This document shows, piece by piece, positions 1-9,700 of a stretch of 41,614 bases of DNA (its first letter is position 1; each line of letters begins with the position of its first letter). Under the pieces are notes generated by a model. It was not told where the DNA came from. It was given only the letters and a program-made list of their open reading frames with translations, and searched no databases. This DNA is from Acidobacteriaceae bacterium (GTDB lineage Bacteria > Acidobacteriota > Terriglobia > Terriglobales > Acidobacteriaceae): assembly GCA_030037705.1 (NCBI GenBank), contig JASHQE010000090.1, positions 1 through 41,614 of the forward strand, read 5' to 3'. Position numbers and translations under genes: made by a program.

Positions 1-337
1 CGATGACTTCGTCAGAAAGGTATAGGCCGCGAGGTTCCTCGTTCTGGTTGTATTCCGTGACAAGCTGAAGATATACAACGCAATCCGGCCCCTTCTGTTT
101 TCTGATGAGCGGGAAAATTGGCCTATACCTCGATAACATCTCCTTAAGTCCGGCGTCCGGGTTATCCGCATCCAGCGGCACTTGAGGAGTTTTCCAATTC
201 CACCACTTGGCGTTTGCTCTGTTATCCTTCGTAGCCTTCGTCTCTCTGACCACGGCCTCTTGGAGCTTTACGTCATCGTGAATCGCACGAACGGCAATCT
301 CGCCGCCAACGACCCGAATATATGCATGAATCCTCAT
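1..337 (-). CDS. Putative immunity protein, DUF4279-like (partial, runs off left edge)
   Basis: This reading frame starts at ATG 335-337 and stays open for 112 codons to the window edge. The start lies four bases after the TAG stop of the giant RHS gene. That stop sits in a purine-rich stretch (GGAAGTAGGGAT) that can serve as ribosome binding site, so the two genes look translationally coupled. The protein begins MRIHAYIRVVGGE and then shows WWNWKTP, VPLD, LKEMLSRYRPIFPLI, VVYLQLVTEYNQ and GLYLSDEVI. The W-x-W segment, an amphipathic 'LL..L.P' helix, a beta strand and an 'LS.E.I' ending are what I remember of DUF4279 proteins, often found beside polymorphic toxins. Function as the cognate antitoxin is inferred from position and size. 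The reading frame is certain, the family probable, and the C-terminus is missing. Confidence 0.68.
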   Translation of the reverse strand, partial: MRIHAYIRVVGGEIAVRAIHDDVKLQEAVVRETKATKDNRANAKWWNWKTPQVPLDADNPDAGLKEMLSRYRPIFPLIRKQKGPDCVVYLQLVTEYNQNEEPRGLYLSDEVI

Positions 338-341
338 ATCC

Positions 342-757
342 CTACTTCCAGGTTGCGTGAGTGTCGATCCAGGGGCCATTTCCGCATTGGCCCACCGCAC
401 TGATCGTGATCCCTCCGTCAGAGCAAGCACAAATATCCCAGGAGCTGAGATTGCTCTTTCCTACGTAATCAGCTTTGAACGCATGGGCATCATCTATTCC
501 TGCCTCTTTAAGTTGCCACGGACTAGCCTTTTTACAACTCTTCACCTTTTCGTCACATTGGTCTTCTCGCTCAAATGTCATGGGCGAGCCGAGGTTTTGT
601 GAGATCCCCCAGAGATAGGTGTAGGCGAGATTGTTCAGGCAGTTCACTGCTTCCGTAACCTGGGGTACCGACTTGGCTACTTGGAGGGAGATGAGCCCAA
701 CGAGCAGACCATACTCGACCGCACCGGGGGAATAAGACGGAGCTGCCGCTTCCGCTC
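342..757 (-). other. Variable C-terminal (toxin-tip) region of the RHS protein
   Basis: This is the part of the giant gene downstream of the RHS core signature ending in DPTGR. It encodes about 137 residues starting AEAAAPSYSPGAVEYG. A short hydrophobic stretch (YGLLVGLISLQVA) comes first. A compact module follows with CDEKVKSCKK, LKEAGIDDAHAFKADYVG, WDICACSDGGITI, GQCG and a final THATWK. Six cysteines in the tip fit a protein folded outside the cytoplasm. The GIDDAHAFK...WDIC pattern seems familiar from other RHS C-termini, but I cannot name a Pfam toxin family with certainty. No nuclease or protease motif is obvious. Confidence 0.55.
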
Positions 758-3700
758 TTCCCGTTGGGTCTGCCATGTTTACTGGGTCACCACCCGCGTA
801 GAGATACTTGTGCAGCGTTTTGGGATCCGTGAGGATACCATCTTCCGGATCGCGACTAAGGAATCTCCCCGACAGCGGATTCATGTAGCGCGCCCTCAGA
901 TCAACGAGGCTTAGATCGGGGTCCCACTCCTCGCCTCTGTACAGCATGTTGTTGGGCGTGCTTCCCTCGACAGTCCAGTGATTTCCATACGCATCATATT
1001 CGTAGCTGTCGGTCACGGTGCCGGCCGCGTTGGTCAACTGGCGCACATTGCCGCCGCCATCGTAACCGTAGAAGCTCGACGTCCAGGAGCCGCTCAGCAC
1101 CTGATTTTCATTGATCCGCTGCAGGCCATAGGCGTAAATCCGCGTGACGGTGCTGCCCGTCAGCTCGTCCACAATTTGCGGATAGCCGGTCGGATTAAGA
1201 TCGTCGACAAGATAGTAGGTCGTGACACCGCCTACGGTCTTCGACACGCGATTGCCATCGCCGTCGTAGATGAGGGTCGCCGAAGTACTGCCATTGCTCA
1301 TCGAGACCAGATGATTTTCGGAGTCGTAGCCGAAGGTCTTGCCGTTTGTGGTGGTCACATTGCCATTCTGATCGTAGATCTCCGAGGAAATCTCATCGTC
1401 CGCATTGAAGCTCCACGTTCCCGATGGAACATCGTTCAGACTGGATGTCTCAGTGAGCCGGTTGCCCACCGGATCGAGCCCGTAACCGACGCTGCCGTTG
1501 TGGCCGCTCGGCGCCAGACTGATGGTTTCATTGGTCAGCCGGTAAATTCCGTCGTAGGTCCAGCCTTCGGTGCGCCCGTTCGACTCTGTCACGCTGGTCA
1601 GATTGCCCGTGGGGCCGCGCTGATACGCGTAACTGGCCGGTTGGGAGCTGAGGCCGGTCATCCGGTTCAGCGTGTCGTAAGTAAACGTGGATTGCACACC
1701 GTTAGGATACGTGACCGTGGCTATGTTTGAGGCTGAGTCGTAGGCATACGTGGTGACATTCGAGCCCGTGAGCCGGTTGTCGGTCACGGTGCTCAGCCTG
1801 TTCAGATCGTCGTAGGTATAGCTCATCGACGCACCGTTCACGTTCGACGACGCGATACTGGACACATGACCGGCCGAGTCGTAGCCATAGATCAGCGTTC
1901 CCTCGGGTGTCGCCTTCGAGCTGAGCCGGTCCATCGAGTCGTACGAATATGTAGTCGTCCCGCTGGCGTCGGTCATGGTTGCACGCTTACCCGTGGCCGT
2001 ATACGTCAAACTCACCGTCGTCTCGCCCGGCGTGGCCCGCGAGAGCAGACGGTTCAGCGTGTCGTAAGTATACGTCGTAACAACGCCGTTGAAGTGGGTC
2101 ACCGAGGCCAGGTTGCCGTTACTGTCGTAAGTGCGCGTCTCGGTGAGGGTGCCATCAGGCAGGGTCTTCGCGGTGAGCTCGCTTAAGAGATCGAAGTTCT
2201 GGATTGTCTGATGGCTGTTGGCGTCGACGAGCGAGTCTGGATTGCCGAGCGGGTCGTAGTTGTAACTGGTGGTGTTGGCGCCCGTATTCGGGCTGTTGGC
2301 CTGGATTACGCTGGACAACTGATTGGCCGCATCGTAGGTGTACTGCACCTGGTTGCCGGCCTGATCGGTCACCGAGACGAGGTTGCCGGGACCGTCGTAA
2401 GCGTTGGTCTTGGTGGTCGTATCGGAGTATGTGGTCACGGTGAGCCGCTTGCGCGCGTCGTAGGCGTACTGCGTGGTGTTGCCGTTGCCGTCGGTCATCG
2501 CAATCTGGTTGCGGGCGTTGTCGTAGGCGTAACTGAAGTTGCCCTGGACGCCCGACGTGGAAAGCAGGTTGCCGGCTGCGTCGTAGGTGTAGTTGGTGAC
2601 GTGACCGAGGGCGTCGATCTCCGAGGTCTTACGTCCGGCGTTATCGTAGGCGTAGCTGGTGGTGGTGGCGTTCGAGGTGCCGTAGGCCTGCGTAACGGAG
2701 GTCTGCCGGCTGGCGAGGTCGTACACGTAATGGGTGTCGTGGCCGTCCTGGTCGGTCGCGTCGATCACGTTGTTGCGGAAGTCGTAGGTCTTTGTTGACT
2801 TCGTTCCGTCGGAGTAGTCGGTTTCGATCAGACGGTTGAGCGCGTCGTACTTATAGTTCGTGGTGTTGCCGCGCGCGTCAGTGTCGGAGAGCTTGTTGTT
2901 GTTCGCATCGTAAGTGGACGACGTAACCCGGCCCAGCGGCGCAGCAGTCTGCGTCAGGTTGCCGAAGGGATCATAGGTGTACGTAGTGGTGGCCGCTGCA
3001 GCCGTGCTGCCGCTGGGAATCGGCTCGATCATCGTCACTTTCTGGCCGAGCGAATTGTAAGTGTACGACGTGGTGCGGCCCAGGGCATCGGTCTTCGAGG
3101 TGAGATTGCCGTTGGCGTCGTAGCCGAACTGCGAAGCTCGCGCCGGGTTCTGCGTGATGTCGTAGCCGATGGCGCCGGACTGCATGGTGCCGTTGGCGTT
3201 GAAGACGGTGCTCATCAGCGTGCCCAGGCCGTCTGTGACGCTCTGCGGATTGTAGTTGGCGTCGTAGTTGAAGGCGCGCACGTTGCCCAGTTCATCCGTA
3301 GTCGAGATCGGCTCGCTGTACTGGTTGTATGCAGTCGTGCTGGTGGTGTTGGTGCTGGTAGCCGTGGCCGGATACGTCTGCGAAATCTTGTTGCCGTTTG
3401 AGTCGTAGGTGTAGCTGGTGGTATGGCCCAGCGGGTCTGTGGTCGAGAGCAGGTCCTGATTAGCGTCGTAAGTGTTGATGGTGGTGTTACCCAGCGGATC
3501 GGTCGAAGACAGCAGATCGCCCAGGCTGTCATAGACCATCATCGCGTGACCTACGTTGCCGTTGGCATCAGGAGGATACGTAACGGTAGTGGTGTTGGTG
3601 GAGAGATTATAGGCGTATGAGGTGGTTTCGCCCAGCGCGTCAGAGACGCTCTGGAGCTTGCCCGCCACGGAGTAGACGCCCGAAGTGTCCATTTCACCAG

Positions 3701-6700
3701 CGGCATAGTAGCTGGTGGAGGGCAGCGGGTTGCAGCGGCCATCTGTGCCGCTTTCGTAATAATGGCCTGGGTAATACGTGTACTGGCTTGTATTGGATGT
3801 AGAGACCCCGGAGCAGATTGTGCTCGATGAGGTTGCCGGATAGGTAACGGTGGTCAGATCTCCATTGGAGTCGTAGCCGTACTGATAGACATTCCCCTGC
3901 GGATCGGTGATCTGCGTGATGCGGTTCTGGCTGTCGCGGACAAAGGGCACGTTGAGCCCCGTGGTGCTGGTGATGCCATTTGGTGTGATGGTCAGACCGT
4001 TGCCATTCTTGTCCGTGATCGATTGCAGCCCGCCAGTGGCGCTGATGCTGTACTGGGTTCCATTGGGATCGGTGTAGATGTAGCCGGGCGGGTTATAGTA
4101 GCCGCCACCGAAGCACTCGTTATCGGCGAGCAGCATGTCGAGAGGGCAACCTGGCGAGGAATCTGTCAGCGTTCCATATAATCCCGGTTCGGGAGTGAAG
4201 ATCGGAGAATACCAGGGAAACAAGCATCCGATAAGCGGAGAGCAGCCCAGCATTTGCGGCGTCAGATAGAAAGTTCTCCGTTGTCCGCCCAGCGTGAAGG
4301 TGACATCGCCCTTATTGTCGACCGTCAGATTGACATTGATGCCTAAATTCCAGCCGTAGCCGAAATCGCCGACCGTCGCCGCGTCGAGGCTGTCATAGCT
4401 GCGTTGAATCTGAATGGACAGACCGGTGGCCGGAACAACGAGGTCAGTCACCGTGGTTGTAACGCGCCCGGGCTTGTAATTGCCGACCACGGTGACAAGG
4501 GCAACGCTGTACTGGGAGTTGCCGCTCGTATCGGTTGCCTGGAGTGTGATCCAGTATGACCCGTTGAGCAAGCTGGTCGTATCGAACGTTCCAATCTGCT
4601 GAGACTCGCTCGTATTTGTATTGCTGTTGAGAACTGTCACATCGCTGGGATTGTTCGCCGGATAGTAACTTAACGTGCCGCTCTGAAGCGTTACTCCCGT
4701 GGGGACTGTGATGGGCACGAGTCCAGATACTGGGGAGCCATTTGCGGGGCTCCCGATCCATCCCTGGGTAACTAGAGCTTGCGGCAGGACAACGATCGTG
4801 ATCTGTGCCGAGCCGGAGTTTGCTGCGTCGGATGCACTCAGTTGAAGCACGTAAGTGCCAGCGGTACTGAATGCGGCCGTGGTCGAAGTCTGTTGCGCAT
4901 TCCCAAAGGTGACCGTGCCAGGACCGCTCACCGAACTCCACGCGACGGACGGGGAGCTGCCGGCAGGAAGACTCGTATCTGTCGCGGTCCCCGTCAACTG
5001 AAGCAAGTTGGGAAGCGTAACTGGATTGGTTGTAGAAATCCCGACGCTCAATGTTCCGCTTCCGCCTGAAGCGGTCGTTGTAGCCGGGGGCAGCGTCCAT
5101 GGCACCGCGACAGTGTTGGAGTAAGCGAGGACGCCATCAATAAAGCCGGTCACTACAACCGATGCGACACCCGGATGGACATTCTGGTAAACGAACGCGG
5201 CGTGTCCTGTCGCATCGGTCGTTGCGAACAGGTCGATTTGGTCCGTGCCGGAGATGGCCATCTCCAGTGCGATGTTCGCTGCCGGTGCTCCGGATTCGTC
5301 CGTGGCATATACGGTGAATGCCTGAGACCCGCCGGTCGGAAGCGGCTGCACGCTGCCAGGCGTCAGCGTTAGCGATCCTGTTTGCGCCAGGCTACTAAAG
5401 CTATTCCAGGTTACCGAGGCCTGGTTGGATAGAAGACTCGTTTCGCCGGCCGGCAGAGCACGCGCCTGCACGACATCGTTGCCGACGGCGGTCCCGACAT
5501 AGGAGAACTGCGCGATTCCCGCCGAGTTGGTTGTCGCTTCTATCTCTTGCGTATTCACTCCGGAAATGTCCAGGAATACCGGAGTATTTACCATCGGGTT
5601 GCTGGAACCGTTGACGACGGTTGCCGTAAATTCAATCGGCTGACCCACAGGATACGAGGATGCCGACATGTAGAGCGTGGGGAAATAGGTACCCGAACTC
5701 CCTATTATAGAGCCGGTGATCTCCTGCTGATATCCATTTGCGTCAACGTAAGGCCAGATAGCGCCCGCCGATACCGTACCGCTTTGATAAACGACGGAAA
5801 TTTCCTGGCCGGGAATCAACCCTGTGAGCGCAACGATCGGCTGCGTTCCATCTTGAAGCCCAAACGGGTAGCGAGTATTCAAGCCGCCAGCCACCCAGAT
5901 CCACGGCATCGTGGTTGGTAGCACTGCAGCGAGAGCACCGTCGACCTCTACGGTAAATCCAGAGCCACTGTTGTCTCCATACCTGTCGTCTACAACTCCA
6001 AGCTGCAATTGAGTTGCTCCGGCTGGTACTACAAAGAGGCGCGGCGATGCGCCGATGGCCAAGGGCTCGATCACAGTTCCGTTGATATCGGTGAAAGCTC
6101 CGCACAAGCCGGTCAGGCCGAGTGCGGGGCCGGCCTGTAGCGTTACGCTGCCCTCGCTGCTCTGTGGCGCCGGTTGAGCCCAGGACACGGATACGCTGTT
6201 CGATGTCACCGGCTCATCATCGGCATTTGCCGTCGCCGTCGCCTGAATCGTGTCAATACCGCTATTTGTTCCTATATATGCAAACGAAGCGATCCCGTTG
6301 CGGTCTGTGGTGGCAGTTCCGCTTGCGCTGTTCGCTCCTGTCGCAGTGAAGGTTACGGTCACGCCTTTTTCCAAGGTTCCGTCTGGGTTCTTGAGCGTGG
6401 CTATAAACCCTTGCGATGTGCCCATTGCATATGGAGGTTGGGCCTCGGCAGCAAGAGTTAGCACAGGCTGTGGTAACAAAGTTACAGAGGCTGTGCCGAT
6501 CGCTGTTCCGCTCGTCTGGCTCGAAGCTGTAACCGTAATAGTCTGTGTCGCAGAGGTTGTTGCCGGGGCCGTGTAAAGCCCGCTTGAGGAGAGCATCCCA
6601 GGAGAACCTTGGGGCATGGTCCACGAGATCGACGCCGCATTACACACTCCAGAGATCACAAACTGTTGGAGCTGGGATGGGTAGAGTGCGATTGAACTAG

Positions 6701-9700
6701 GGACGATAGCTTCGGCGTTTTCTGCTGCAAGTATGTACGAGGTGGACGGCGAGTTTTGGTTGGCATATTCGGTTGCGATCCAGTCGGCACTCCGGGCGAT
6801 CTTCGAGAAGTGGAATTCCTCCAGATTCCCCTGGATATAGAAGTTGGCCCCTCCATCCTGGTAATGCTGCGCACCTAGATACCAGCCGTAGGTGTCCAAG
6901 CCATTGCCCGAGGTTAACGATCGATCAACATTGGCTCCATCCAAATAGAGCGAGATCATCGTCCCATCGTTGACAGCGTCCAACCGATGCCACTTACCGT
7001 CGCTTACAACGTCGCCGGTGAGGAACGAATTATCGCCGCCCGAATTCAGTCCCGACCATATTCCCAGATCGCCGCCACTCTCTGTCACTCCAAAATCGTC
7101 GGATGCATTTCCACCGGTTGAGTCTCCAAAAAAGTTCGGCTGATTCCAATACGTCGCGTTGCTGACAGTATCTGTTGTCTGGACCCAAAGGCTTGCGCTA
7201 AATGTGGAGAGCCCTTCCGTCATCGAAGGAGGGAGCACGACATAGCTCGTGTCGCCGTCAAACGTATCTGAGTTCGCAATGAGTCCGCTTGTTGCCGCTG
7301 CAGGACTTGTTGCAGATTCCTTTGTTCCGTTGTTGCCATTTGCTGTCGAGTCGGGCACTTCGATTCCGGTATCTCCATTCATATGAAGCACTTCGAGGTA
7401 ATTGCTGTCCCACACGCCGGTCGAGTTGGCTTGGGATGCCGTGATATTTGGGTTGCCGTAGAAGAGATAAATGACTGTGTCGGAGGTGTGCGAGAGGTTG
7501 GGTATCTGCACCCACGCGACAAGCTGGCCGGTTGTGGAGTTGTACTCCTCTATCTCGTAGTTCAACAGGTTCTGCCCTGCCGGGTCGGAAGTGAAGATAA
7601 TATCGTTGCCGTTCGCAACATGGCCTCCGTTGGCGGTCGTCTTGAGCAGCGGATCGGTTGTGTTAAACAGGAACGGGAAATTCGTCTGATCCGTGTTTGG
7701 CACCTTCGTGTGGTCTATCGCGATCGCCCGCCCATAACCGTATCCGCTCGGACTGCACAAACTTGGTATCAGCGTCACCGTCGCTGTTCCTGACGTTATC
7801 CCATCAGCTTGGCTCGTTGCGGTAACCGTAATTGTCTGCTGGGCTGTAATCGGCGATGGCGCAACGTAGTTTCCTGATGAGTCGATCACGCCAGCGTCCG
7901 CCGGGCTGACTGTCCAGTTCACCGCCGTATTGCTGGTGTTTGTGACAGATGCGGTAAACCGTTGCTGCCCGCCTGAACTGAGTGTGGCCGTTGCCGGCGA
8001 GACGGTAACGACAATCGGTGGCAAGAGTGTTACGGTCGCTGTGGCTGTTGCTGACGGGTTGGCTTGGCTCTGCACCGTGATTGTAATCGTCTGCTCAGTC
8101 GTGATCAGCGATGGCGCAGTATAGTTTCCTGACGAATCGATCGTGCCAGCGCCCGCCGGGCTGACTGTCCAGCTCACCGCCGTATTGCTGGTGTTTGTGA
8201 CCGTGGCCGAAAACCGGGTCTGTTGCCCGGCATAGAGTGTCGCACTTTGAGGGCTGACGCTCACCGTTACGAGCCCTGCAACAGAACCAACTTCACGGAT
8301 CACATGATTGCAAAAATCGGCGATGTAGATATTGCCGGCTGCGTCCACCACCGTGTTGCTCGGTATCTCAAGTTCTCCATCGATCGCAGGGCCACCATCG
8401 CCGCTATACCCGTACACGCCATTTCCAGCAACCGTCGTGATCGTGCCGCTCGATACCTCGCGGATGACGTTGTTGCCCGTGTCGGAGATATAAAGATTGC
8501 CAGCGGAGTCGAGCGATACGCCTTGTGGCTGATTCAACTCAGCGCTCAACGCCGAGCTGCCATCACCCTTGTAACCCTGCGTCCCGTTGCCCGCAACTGT
8601 CGTAATAGTCCCCGACGGCGTCACCTCGCGGATAACGTTGTTGCCAAGATCGGCGATGTAGACGTTGCCTGCCGAATCGACAGCAACCCCGTAGGGCCAG
8701 TTCAGTTCTGCGCTTGTCGCCGGTCCGCCATCGCCCGTGTATCCAGCCGTTCCGTTGCCTGCAATCGTGGTGATGATCCCTGTGGAGGCCGATACCTTCC
8801 GGACCACCATGTTGAACCCATCGGCAATATACAGATTGCCGGCTCCATCCACCGCAACCGCTAATTGGTTTGCGAGCTCCGCGCTGAGTGCAGGCCCGCC
8901 ATCGCCCGAGTAGCCCCATCGGCCATTTCCGGCGATCGTCGTGATGATGCCCGTCGAGGCCGTGACCTTCCGTATCACTACATTGTTGTCGTCGGCGATG
9001 TAGAGGTTGCCTACTGAATCGACGGCCACCGAAGTTGTCCCGCTCAACTGGGCCGCAGTTGCAGGCCCTCCATCCCCCGAATAACCCCCAGTTCCGGTAC
9101 CCGCCACGGTCGTGATGATGCCCGTGGCTGCAGTCACCTTACGCACGTCATAGCTAAAGGGGTCGGCGATGTAGTAGTTCCCGGCAGAGTCCATTGCCAG
9201 GCCCTGCGGGTTGCTGAACGTAGCCGCGGTTGCAGGCCCGCCATCTCCTGAGGGGTAATCACTGTCCCAGTTGCCGGCCACGGTCGCGATGATGCCGGGA
9301 GCAAGAGTAGACAAGACCGTCAACTGGACAGAGTCAGTCGCCGTCGTGTAATCGGTCGTGTCGCTGGGTGTGAAAGTCACCGAGAGTGTCTGCGCACCCG
9401 GCGACAGAACCGTGCCAGCGGAGGGAGTGTACGTGAAGGTTCCGGCTACACTCGTCGTCGCATCGAGCTGCATCGCACCGAGCACCACTCCATAGTCAAT
9501 CGGCGACGGCGTATTCCATGTCAGCGTCGGGGTTGTTTGACTGACAGTCTGCGTAATCCCACTTGAGAGAGCCGGAGCATAGTTCGAGTTTCCGGGCCAG
9601 CTTGCAGTGATTGAATGTGAGCCAACTACTAACGTGCTTGTCGTGTAAGTGGCCTGGCCGCCGCTGATGGTGCCGGTTCCGATTGCGCCGCCGTCTGCGA

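Noticed and set aside
978..1730. Plus-strand open frame of 250 codons opposite the RHS gene
   Set aside because: It lies antisense to YD repeats, whose periodic codons keep the opposite frame open. Its product is a low-complexity Val/Arg/Gly sequence with no family pattern.
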